This document shows positions 8,576 through 16,450 of a stretch of DNA of 32,263 bases, piece by piece. The notes below the pieces were generated by a model, which saw only the letters and a list, made by a program, of their open reading frames with translations, was not told where the DNA came from and made no database searches. A program made the translations under genes and the position numbers. This DNA is from Acidobacteriota bacterium (GTDB taxonomy: Bacteria > Acidobacteriota > Terriglobia > Terriglobales > Acidobacteriaceae), in assembly GCA_003225535.1 (NCBI GenBank), contig QIAL01000217.1, positions 1 to 32,263 of the forward strand, read 5' to 3'. Each line of letters begins with the position of its first letter. Position 1 is the first letter of the stretch.

Positions 8576-9415
8576 ATGACCGATCAATTCACCCAAGCTG
8601 ACGCCGCCGCACAACTAATCCTGAAACGCACGCCGCTGCGCCCCAGGATCGGCCTCGTCCTTGGCTCTGGCCTCGGCGCCTTCGCTGACTCGCTCGCCGA
8701 CGCCACCTGCGTCCCCTACTGTGAAATTCCTTCGTTCCCGCAATCCACCGCGATCGGGCACGCCGGGCGCATGGTCATCGGCAAAGCCGGTGACGTCGCG
8801 GTCGCCGCCATGCAAGGCCGCGTCCACCTCTACGAGGGATACTCCGCGCAACAAGTTGCTTTCCCGATCCGAGTCTTCGCCCGTATGGGGATCAAGGCCG
8901 TAATCCTGACCAACGCCGCCGGAGGCATCAATCTCGGATTCTCGCAAGGCGCGCTGGTGCTCATCCGCGATCACATCAACTTGCAGGGAACCAATCCTCT
9001 GGTAGGCAACAACGACGACCGCTTCGGTGTCCGCTTCCCCGACATGACCCACGCCTATTGCAAGGAATATCGGCAGGCCGCCCGCGAAGAAGCAGGCAAG
9101 CTCGGAATCACTTTGCACGAAGGCGTCTACGCCGCGCTTCTGGGACCCAGTTATGAGACGCCCGCGGAGATCGAATATCTCCGTCGCATCGGTGCCGACC
9201 TGGTGGGAATGTCAACCGCAGCGGAAGTAATCGCCGCCCGTCACATGGGACTCAACGTCCTGGCAATCTCCTGCGTCACAAACATGGCCGCAGGAATCCT
9301 CGACCAGCCACTCTCACACGCAGAAGTAATGGAGACCGGCGAGCGAGTGAAGTCCACCTTCGAATCACTCCTCAAAGCAGTCTTGCCGCGAATCGCACGC
9401 GAAGTCGGCGGCTAA
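8576..9415 (+). CDS. Purine nucleoside phosphorylase
   Basis: RIGLVLGSGLGAFADSL...QGRVHLYEGYSAQQVAFPIRVFARMGIKAVILTNAAGGIN...GPSYETPAEIEYLRRIGADLVGMSTAAEVIAA. Confidence 0.95.
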   Translation: MTDQFTQADAAAQLILKRTPLRPRIGLVLGSGLGAFADSLADATCVPYCEIPSFPQSTAIGHAGRMVIGKAGDVAVAAMQGRVHLYEGYSAQQVAFPIRVFARMGIKAVILTNAAGGINLGFSQGALVLIRDHINLQGTNPLVGNNDDRFGVRFPDMTHAYCKEYRQAAREEAGKLGITLHEGVYAALLGPSYETPAEIEYLRRIGADLVGMSTAAEVIAARHMGLNVLAISCVTNMAAGILDQPLSHAEVMETGERVKSTFESLLKAVLPRIAREVGG

Positions 9416-9423
9416 TCGGTTCA

Positions 9424-9472
9424 TGTGGCGACGGCCGCCTTCGGCTGTCCCGCAAAGGCGAAGCCGAGCGGC
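9424..9472. repeat. Palindromic repeat, family A
   Basis: tgtggcgacggccgccttcggctgtcccgcaaaggcgaagccgagcgg, 8 bp after PNP stop; shares core with 214-256 and 14192-14236. Confidence 0.75.
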
Positions 9473-9503
9473 CCGCTCAGACTGCCCGACTTGAATTTGA
9501 GCT

Positions 9504-10451
9504 TCACCGCCCCGCCCGCGGAATCAACAGCGACACCGGCGGCCTAATTCCATACTTCTCAGCAAAACTCCTCTGATTCAGCGCCAGCCCCAGACGTCCA
9601 CGCGAGTCAATGTACAGCAATGGATCCCCCACCGGAACATCGCTGAACGTCTTCACGAATTTCATCTTCAACTCTTTGTCGCCGACCTTCACCGGAACTT
9701 CCTGCCCGTGCTGGTAGCCGAGCTTCAGAAAGTCGCTCCCATCCACGTTGGTCACAAGATTTCCAAATGGCCCATCCGTAGCAATCACAGAAGCCTTCAA
9801 GGCGTGATCATCGATCGTTGCGACTTTCAGATCCAGCCGAACCAAGTCCTTCACCGCCATCGCCGGACCAACCTTGCTCCAGTCGTCGCCACGCGCCAGG
9901 TGCCCCCCCACCGGCGAAAAAATGTCACGCCCATCAAACGTCGACGACAGCTTGCTGCCGATCATCCACTCCGTATTGGTAATTTCCCGAACCGCGTCAA
10001 TGCCGTCGCGCTGCTCCACCAGCGTGATCACTCCATTGTCGGGCAGTACAAAGTACTGGCCCTTCTTCGAGTGGGCCACGATGGCCTTTCGCGAACTTCC
10101 CACTCCCGGGTCGACCACCACGACAAAGACCGTTCCGCTCGGATAATACGGCGTTGCACCAAAGAGATAGCGGGCTCCTTCGAAGACCGAAAACGGCGTC
10201 ACCTGATGCGTGAGATCCACGATGCGCACGTCAGGCATGATTCCGTACATCACACCGCGGCAGATCGCCACGGAATCGTCGAGCACTCCGAAATCCGTCA
10301 TGAACACAATGGTCGGCGGATACTTCTGTGCCGCGTCGTTCGCCGCCCACGCCCCTGAAGGAGAAAGCGTCAGCAAGAGAATCGCGAGTGTGACGGCGAT
10401 CGTGTTGCGGACACAGCCCCGCCCAGGACTGACTGAAGATGAAATGATCAA
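9504..10451 (-). CDS. S-adenosyl-L-methionine hydrolase (adenosine-forming), DUF62 family, with N-terminal signal sequence
   Basis: PPTIVFMTDFGVLDDSVAICRGVMYGIMPDVRIVDLTHQV...VVVVDPGVGSSRKAIV...FDGRDIFSPVGGHLARG; likely TTG start at 10451 preceded by GGAGGGAGAAG; signal VRNTIAVTLAILLLTLSPSGAWA. Confidence 0.9.
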   Translation of the reverse strand: MIISSSVSPGRGCVRNTIAVTLAILLLTLSPSGAWAANDAAQKYPPTIVFMTDFGVLDDSVAICRGVMYGIMPDVRIVDLTHQVTPFSVFEGARYLFGATPYYPSGTVFVVVVDPGVGSSRKAIVAHSKKGQYFVLPDNGVITLVEQRDGIDAVREITNTEWMIGSKLSSTFDGRDIFSPVGGHLARGDDWSKVGPAMAVKDLVRLDLKVATIDDHALKASVIATDGPFGNLVTNVDGSDFLKLGYQHGQEVPVKVGDKELKMKFVKTFSDVPVGDPLLYIDSRGRLGLALNQRSFAEKYGIRPPVSLLIPRAGR

Positions 10452-10657
10452 CTTCTCCCTCCTGTCCAAGTTCAGCAATGAGATGTTCCTGGATTTTACC
10501 CGCGACCGGCGAACAAGTGCCCGGAGATCTTTCCGCTCAGAGCGCTTGATTCTAAGCAAAGTATCGCAATGCAGGAAGCCAAAGCCCACCATCATTGCCC
10601 GTCCAGTTATAATCCACCAGAGCACACTCCGCTGCTCGATCTCTATGTGGAGGCCTC

Positions 10658-11056
10658 ATGCCGCAAGCCATTCCCGAAAAATACAAGGATCTCTTCCAGA
10701 AAAGGGCCTTTGCCAACCTCGCCACGCTCATGCCCGACGGCCGCCCGCAGGTCACTCCGGTCTGGGTCGACTTCGACGGTGAGCATGTCATCTTCAACTC
10801 GGCCCGTGGACGCCAGAAGGATAAGAACGTCCGCCGCGATCCGCGTGTCGCGCTCGCCGTTGTCGATCCCGAGAATCCTTATCGCTATCTCGAAATCCGC
10901 GGCCGCGTCACGGAAATCACCGAAGATGGCGCCGACGATAGCATCAACAAGCTCGCCAAGAAGTACCTTGGCGTCGATAAGTATCCTTACGGCCAGCCCG
11001 GCGAAGTCCGCGTCCTCTACAAGATCAAACCCGAACACACCACGGTAATGGGATAA
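10658..11056 (+). CDS. PPOX-class (F420/FMN) oxidoreductase, pyridoxamine-5'-phosphate-oxidase-like
   Basis: FANLATLMPDGRPQVTPVWVDFDGEHVIFNSARGRQKDKNVRRDPRVALAVVDPENPYRYLEIRGRV. Confidence 0.9.
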   Translation: MPQAIPEKYKDLFQKRAFANLATLMPDGRPQVTPVWVDFDGEHVIFNSARGRQKDKNVRRDPRVALAVVDPENPYRYLEIRGRVTEITEDGADDSINKLAKKYLGVDKYPYGQPGEVRVLYKIKPEHTTVMG

Positions 11057-11081
11057 CGGTCGAGTGACCAAGAACCACGTT

Positions 11082-11135
11082 GGGACAGCCGCCTCGGCTG
11101 TCCCGCGGCCGAGAAAAAGATGGGGCTTTAGCCCC
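11082..11135. repeat. Family A core hairpin plus ggggctttagcccc hairpin
   Basis: gggacagccgcctcggctgtccc (11082-11104) and ggggctttagcccc (11122-11135). Confidence 0.8.
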
Positions 11136-11148
11136 CGTGTGAGGCTCT

Positions 11149-12150
11149 ATCCGCTCCTACAATCTCTGCTTCCTGGGCTACGGAAACGTGAACCGGACGC
11201 TGGTCCGCCTGCTCGATGATCGCTCCGCCGAACTCCGCGACCGTTACGGCATCAAGTTCCGCGTCACCGGCATCGCCTCCCGCCGCTTAGGATGGATCGC
11301 CGATCCAACCGGCATCGATCCCGAAAAATGTGGCACGGGCACTCCTGCCCGCGAAATCTCACCAGGAAGCGTCAGTGTCTGGCTAAAGAGCGCCCAAGCC
11401 GACGTCCTCTTCGAAGCCACATCCCTCAACGTTGAGGACGGCCAGCCCGCCGTCGACCACATCCGCGCCGCCCTCAATCACGGAGCCCACGCCATCACCG
11501 CCAACAAAGGCCCCATCGTCCACGCTTACCGCGAACTCCGCGACCTGGCCGCAGCTAAAGGCAAACGCTTCTTCTTCGAGTCAACCGTAATGGACGGTGT
11601 CCCCATCTTCTCTCTCTTCGACCAACTCCCTACCATCCATCTGCAAGGCTTCCATGGAATCCTGAACTCCACCACCAACGTCATCCTCAGCCAGATGGAA
11701 CAAGGCCTGAGTTTCGACGAAGCGCTAAAGAAAGCGCAGGAACTCGGCGTTGCCGAAACCGATGCCACCCACGATATCGACGGCTGGGACGCCGCCGTAA
11801 AAACCGCAGCCCTGATCACGGTGTTGATGGATACGCCCATCCGCCTCGATCAGATCGCACGCGAAGGCATCCGCGAGCTGACCCCGCAAGCCGTCCGAAA
11901 TGCTAAGCGCGATGGATGGCCCTTCAAACTAGTCTGCCGCGCCAGCCGGACCGAAAACGGCATCGAGGCCAGCGTGAAGCCAGAAAAGATCCTGAGCACG
12001 CAACCGATGGCAAAGATCGCGAACACGTCTTCCTACGTCTACTTCGAAACCGACATCTTCCCCGGCCTCGCCATCACCGAAGAAAATCCTGGCCTCTACG
12101 CAACCGCCTACGGCCTGCTGGCGGATTTCGTAAGAGCAGTCAAAGACTAG
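11149..12150 (+). CDS. Homoserine dehydrogenase (short form); 5' end proposed at non-canonical ATC 11149, ORF track begins at GTG 11188
   Basis: In-frame upstream sequence reads (I)RSYNLCFLGYGNVNRTLVRLLDD containing the Rossmann GxGxV motif; ILNSTTNVILSQMEQGLSFDEALKKAQELGVAETDATHDIDGWDAAVKTA; preceding stop TGA at 11140-11142. Confidence 0.85.
   Translation: MRSYNLCFLGYGNVNRTLVRLLDDRSAELRDRYGIKFRVTGIASRRLGWIADPTGIDPEKCGTGTPAREISPGSVSVWLKSAQADVLFEATSLNVEDGQPAVDHIRAALNHGAHAITANKGPIVHAYRELRDLAAAKGKRFFFESTVMDGVPIFSLFDQLPTIHLQGFHGILNSTTNVILSQMEQGLSFDEALKKAQELGVAETDATHDIDGWDAAVKTAALITVLMDTPIRLDQIAREGIRELTPQAVRNAKRDGWPFKLVCRASRTENGIEASVKPEKILSTQPMAKIANTSSYVYFETDIFPGLAITEENPGLYATAYGLLADFVRAVKD
11329..11353 (+). 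repeat. Family A sub-element embedded in frame in homoserine dehydrogenase
   Basis: tgtggcacgggcactcctgcccgcg matches reverse complement of 259-283 at 23 of 25 positions. Confidence 0.8.
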
Positions 12151-12250
12151 AACGCGTTGAAGCAAGAACCTAAGGAACGGTGCCTGAGGTAAACCAGCGG
12201 TGTCTGATAAACAGCAGCGTGGGTTGATAGAGAAAGGCTCACAGCGCGGT

Positions 12251-12313
12251 TGATACAGAGGTGCAGTACCGTGATGGAGGCTTACAGTATCGTTGTGGAG
12301 GCTTGCAGCACCG
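12251..12313. repeat. 21-bp degenerate tandem repeat, three clear units (weaker units upstream to about 12180)
   Basis: tgatacagaggtgcagtaccg / tgatggaggcttacagtatcg / ttgtggaggcttgcagcaccg. Confidence 0.75.
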
Positions 12314-12320
12314 TGGAAGA

Positions 12321-12338
12321 GCGGCCCTTCAGGGCCGC
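12321..12338. repeat. Hairpin of the CTTYAG-centred family
   Basis: gcggccct tc agggccgc; similar to ggggctttagcccc (11122) and gcacggctttagccgtgc (about 31464). Confidence 0.75.
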
Positions 12339-12379
12339 GTCCAGCGCCCCAAATTGAAGGGCTTCAGCCCCTGACCCGC

Positions 12380-12973
12380 TCACTGCCCCGATAGTCTCAG
12401 CGGCGATCCTGCTGCGCCGTACACCACTTCGCCATCAATCAACGTCATCAGGCATTTCATGTCTTTGATCTGATCTGTAGGCACGCTGTATAGGTCGCGA
12501 TCCCAGATCGCGATATCGGCTCTCTTGCCGACTTCAAGCGACCCGATCTTGTTCTCCAGAAACATCTGCCGCGATCCCCACGCTGTGTAGCTGCGCAAGG
12601 CCGTATGCATGTCGATCGCCTCCGCAATTCCGAACGGATTCATGCCGTATGTGCCCTTCGCGGTTTGCCGCGCCACCGCGGCCCAAAGCCCATATCGGGC
12701 GGCAAGGGGCGTCACAGAATAATCCGACCCTCCAGACCAGAGAATCCCGCGGTCATACAGCGTCTTGAATGGCTCCAGACTCTGTCCGCGTTTCGGACCA
12801 TAATTTCCCGCGTAAATGTCGCCAATCCACCACAGGAACTCGGCCTGCATTTCGGGATAGCCGGCGTCGTACGGCTTTTGCAAGTTCGCAATCACATCGA
12901 GGGAATGTGGAGTGGGCAGATTGGCATGGATGATGCTGTGCCGCAGACCGGGCTGGTTCGCGGCCCAAATCAA
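12380..12973 (-). pseudogene. C-terminal remnant of an amidohydrolase-family protein
   Basis: GILWSGGSDYSVTPLAARYGLWAAVARQTAKGTYG...IDMHTALRSYTAWGSRQMFLENKIGSLEVGKRADIAIWDRDLYSV; no N-terminal metal-binding region upstream in frame. Confidence 0.75.
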
Positions 12974-12974
12974 C

Positions 12975-13235
12975 AGAGATCTCTCGTTGGCTCTGGCGGT
13001 ACAACGTCTTTCCTGAGTCCAGGTATTTCAGAACTTCCGAGCGGGGCATCCCGATTCGGAGAGCACGCTGATACTGTCGCACCTGCGCCTGATAGCCGAC
13101 GTCCAGTTCTGCCCGGACGCGCGCGGCAGTTGCCTCCTTTTGTTTGATTTTCCGATAGGTAAATCCACCGAAGAGCAAAACTCCAGACACAACAACGAGA
13201 AGAACAAGAAGGGCGACTTTGGTGGTGCGAGCCAC
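12975..13235 (-). pseudogene. N-terminal part of small membrane-anchored hypothetical protein, truncated by junction to the amidohydrolase fragment (boundary approximate)
   Basis: MARTTKVALLVLLVVVSGVLLFGGFTYRKIKQKEATAARVRAELDVGYQAQVRQYQRALRIGMPRSEVLKYLDSGKTLYRQSQ, then frame runs antisense-like into sequence encoding the amidohydrolase in another frame. Confidence 0.6.
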
Positions 13236-13303
13236 GCCGCATCATGTCATGCGACTTCAGAATTCGCAATAAACGCACTCGTGGTAGAAATATTCAGGCC
13301 ACA

Positions 13304-14626
13304 ATGTCTACCATAACAAACACCGCGCCCGCCTTCGACCTTGCTTATGTCCGCTCTCAGTTTCCGTCTCTCTCGCAGACGGTCAACGGCCGCTCCACCG
13401 CCTTCCTCGATGGCCCCGGCGGCACGCAAGTCCCTCAGCGCGTGATCGACGCCATCTCCGCCTACCTCAGTCACGACAACGCCAATACCGGCGGAGCCTA
13501 CTCCACCAGCCGCAACACCGACGCCATGATCGCGCGCGCGCGTGGCGCCATGGCCGACTTCCTCCATTGCGGCGCCGATGAAGTTGTCTTCGGTCCCAAC
13601 ATGACAAGCCTGACTTTCGCCATCTCCCGCGCAATCGGCCGCGAACTCAAGCCTGGAGACGAAATCCTCGTCACGCGCCTCGATCACGACGCCAACGTCT
13701 CTCCCTGGCTGGCGATGGCGGAAGACCGTGGCGTCACCGTCCGATGGGCCGAGATCCATGACGAAGATTGCACGCTCGACATGTCCGACCTCGCGTCGAA
13801 GATTAATGCCAACACCAGGCTCGTCGCGGTAGGCTACGCCTCGAATGCGGTCGGCACCATCAATCCGGTCCGCGTGATCACGAAACTTGCGCACGCCGTG
13901 GGAGCATTGTGCTACATCGACGCCGTCCACTACGGCCCCCACGGATTGATCGACGTCGCCGCGCTTGATTGCGACTTCCTTGCCTGCTCCACCTATAAAT
14001 TTTTCGGCCCGCACATGGGAGTGCTATACGGCAAGCGCGAGCATCTCAAGCGCCTTCGTCCTTACAAGGTCCGCCCGAACACCAATGCGATTCCAAACTG
14101 CTGGGAGTGGGGCACGCTGAACCACGAATGCATCGCCGGAATCGAAGCTTGCGTGGAATATATTGTCGACCTCGGCCGCCGAGCCGTCGAATGTGGGGAC
14201 GGCCGCCTCGGCCGTCCGTCGAGCGAAGCTCGACAGGTTTCATCCGCCCGCCGGGCAGCCATCGAAGCCGCCTACGCCGCCATCCACGAGCACGAACGCG
14301 CGCTTCTGGAAAAAATGATGAGTGGCCTGCAGACAATCCCCGGCCTGAAAATATACGGCATCACCGATCCCGCCCGATTCGGCGATCGCTGCACCACGTT
14401 CGCCGTCCGCATCGAAGGTCACACCCCGCTGGAACTCGCCACGAAGCTGGGCGACCGCGGATTCTTCACCTGGGACGGCAACTACTACGCGTTGAATCTC
14501 ACCGAGCACCTCGACGTAGAAAAATCCGGAGGCTTCCTCCGCATCGGGCTGGTCCACTACAACACTCCGGACGAGGTCGACCGCCTGCTAGCCACCCTTC
14601 ACGAAATCGTGGGAGGCAGATCGTAG
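13304..14626 (+). CDS. Cysteine-desulfurase-like PLP-dependent aminotransferase class V
   Basis: FDLAYVRSQFPSLSQTVNGRSTAFLDGPGGTQVPQRVIDAIS...YIDAVHYGPHGLIDVAALDCDFLACSTYKFFGPHMGVLYGKREHLKRL. Confidence 0.92.
   Translation: MSTITNTAPAFDLAYVRSQFPSLSQTVNGRSTAFLDGPGGTQVPQRVIDAISAYLSHDNANTGGAYSTSRNTDAMIARARGAMADFLHCGADEVVFGPNMTSLTFAISRAIGRELKPGDEILVTRLDHDANVSPWLAMAEDRGVTVRWAEIHDEDCTLDMSDLASKINANTRLVAVGYASNAVGTINPVRVITKLAHAVGALCYIDAVHYGPHGLIDVAALDCDFLACSTYKFFGPHMGVLYGKREHLKRLRPYKVRPNTNAIPNCWEWGTLNHECIAGIEACVEYIVDLGRRAVECGDGRLGRPSSEARQVSSARRAAIEAAYAAIHEHERALLEKMMSGLQTIPGLKIYGITDPARFGDRCTTFAVRIEGHTPLELATKLGDRGFFTWDGNYYALNLTEHLDVEKSGGFLRIGLVHYNTPDEVDRLLATLHEIVGGRS
14192..14236 (+). repeat. Family A element embedded in frame in cysteine-desulfurase-like gene
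   Basis: tgtggggacggccgcctcggccgtccgtcgagcgaagctcgacag; compare tgtggggacagccgccatcggctgtccgccgagcaaagctcggc at 214-256. Confidence 0.85.
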
Positions 14627-14694
14627 CGGCGCAGTCCTCGGCGGCCGACTGCTAGAACAACATCGACTCGCGATTCAAAAGGGAATTGAGATCC

Positions 14695-14753
14695 GGGTGC
14701 CCCCATCCCTGTCCCGCGGCTTTTGGGCGGGATAGGGATGGGATTTTGACTTC
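14695..14753. repeat. Inverted repeat with conserved TTTTGACTT tail, family B
   Basis: gggtgcccccatccctgtcccgcggcttttgggcgggatagggatgggattttgacttcc. Confidence 0.75.
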
Positions 14754-14915
14754 CCAAGAAGCCCTTACACGGGATTCCTAACAGACGGCAGTCGGAGGTT
14801 GGCAGCGGCGAGCAACTCAGCGCTCACCGCACTTCGTCAGACACCGCAGCTTCGCCAGCTGCTCTCGAAACTCGTCCAGTAAACCGAGAAATCCCTCCTG
14901 CCGTTGTCGCCGTTA

Positions 14916-15866
14916 TTACAGCTTCCCCAAAATCGTCTTTCCAATTTGTGATCCCCTCATGCGCGCGTCGGGAACAAACATCGTTGACATCGTGATCACC
15001 GCGTCCCCCTTCTGTACATAGAACGCGTGGCCAAAGGCTCCAATCATCGCGTGATCTCCAATTCCCGGAACTTCCTCGAAGCCGGGGACCGCCGCCTCCG
15101 TCACCCGCATCCCTGCCCAGGCATCCGCGCTCACCCCGCGCTCCAACGTGAACGAAAAGACCCGGCCGTCCGCAGGTGGCTGGGTCATTCCCAGCGTCTT
15201 GACGATCCCTTCCAGATCATTCGCGTTCTTCATCAATGCAGGAAGATTGTCAGCCTTCGGTCCTGGCCGCCGGTTCACTTCGTCGGTCTGTTTTTTGGCC
15301 TGCGCCATGGCCATCCGCTGCAACTGGCTGACAGATTGCGCGTCGGTGTAATACGCGCAGCCGGGTTGATTGTCGTCGACAATTTCCGCGCTCTTTTCGA
15401 TCTTCACGCCCAGGATCTTTTGCAAGTCCGCCGTTGACAGCATTCGGCAGCTGTCTCCGGAAGCCACCACCTTCAGGTTGTCGCTCGATCCGCCGCTGAT
15501 CGCCGACGCGTAGTTCGAGACCTTGTGTTTCACCCAATACGCACCGTAAATGGCCGCACCCGCCACAATCATGAACAGCAACAGAAAGATTCCGCCCAGC
15601 CACAGCAGGACCTTGCCGAGTCCGGAGCCCTTCGGCGTCGCGCTGACTGGCGCTTGCAGCGGCTGATAGCCCTGGGGCGGCATGGGCGAGACGGGCTGCA
15701 AAAGAGTGCTCGGCACAACTACCGGCTGATAGCCTGCCGGAGATTGCGCTGGTGCCGAGGCCGGTGTTGCCTGCACCGGAGTTCCTGGAGGAACCGCTCG
15801 GGCTCCGCAGGTATTACAAAACGGTCCGGTCAAAGGCGTGCCACAACTCACGCAAAACCCCGGCAT
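14916..15866 (-). CDS. Zinc-ribbon, single-TM membrane protein of unknown function
   Basis: MPGFCVSCGTPLTGPFCNTCGARAVPPG, Pro/Gln-rich linker, TM VLLWLGGIFLLLFMIVAGAAIYGAYWV; start at ATG (cat 15864-15866). Confidence 0.8.
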   Translation of the reverse strand: MPGFCVSCGTPLTGPFCNTCGARAVPPGTPVQATPASAPAQSPAGYQPVVVPSTLLQPVSPMPPQGYQPLQAPVSATPKGSGLGKVLLWLGGIFLLLFMIVAGAAIYGAYWVKHKVSNYASAISGGSSDNLKVVASGDSCRMLSTADLQKILGVKIEKSAEIVDDNQPGCAYYTDAQSVSQLQRMAMAQAKKQTDEVNRRPGPKADNLPALMKNANDLEGIVKTLGMTQPPADGRVFSFTLERGVSADAWAGMRVTEAAVPGFEEVPGIGDHAMIGAFGHAFYVQKGDAVITMSTMFVPDARMRGSQIGKTILGKL

Positions 15867-15994
15867 ACACCCTCCCCATCGGTTCCAGGTTAATTTCGAA
15901 TCGCCCCACACAACGAACTCGCCTGCATCTCCGGACCCAAAAAGCCGCACAATTGTACCCCCGAATTCCGGGCCGGAGTACTCCATAAAACACG

Positions 15995-16020
15995 TCAGCC
16001 CGGGAGGCGTCCCGGGCTGA
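15995..16020. repeat. Perfect hairpin, 11-bp stem, GGCG loop
   Basis: tcagcccggga ggcg tcccgggctga. Confidence 0.85.
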
Positions 16021-16053
16021 TCAAGTGCTTAAAACGAAGATCGATGTGGCGGC

Positions 16054-16323
16054 TTACGGCCAGCGCTTTGCCGTATCTTCCCATCCCGCCGCACGCACAG
16101 GCTGCGGCGCCGGAATAGATGGACTCGATGGAACTGGAATCCGCGAAGTCGACTGTGGCCCGTTTACCGCGGTCGCCAAAGCCGGCTTTCCCATCTCAGA
16201 CATACTTTCCTTTTCCTCCGACAGCAAGGGAGCCACCAGCCGCAGTGCCTCCACTTCTTTCTCTAACCGAGTCAGTTCCATCTCTTTCTGTCGTAATACC
16301 TCGTACACGTTTTTCATGGTCAT
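16054..16323 (-). CDS. Small coiled-coil hypothetical protein
   Basis: MTMKNVYEVLRQKEMELTRLEKEVEALRLVAPLLSEEKESM, heptad-like N-terminus. Confidence 0.7.
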   Translation of the reverse strand: MTMKNVYEVLRQKEMELTRLEKEVEALRLVAPLLSEEKESMSEMGKPALATAVNGPQSTSRIPVPSSPSIPAPQPVRAAGWEDTAKRWP

Positions 16324-16450
16324 AGCACCCGCACTGTGGTCGATGGTTTCGAACCTTCCACCCGAACTCTAGCAGAGTTGCCTGTATTGTCAAGGGTTTC
16401 GGCAGCGGTGTAGTACCTTCTGCTCGAGGTCTGACGAGTGGAAGGTTGCC

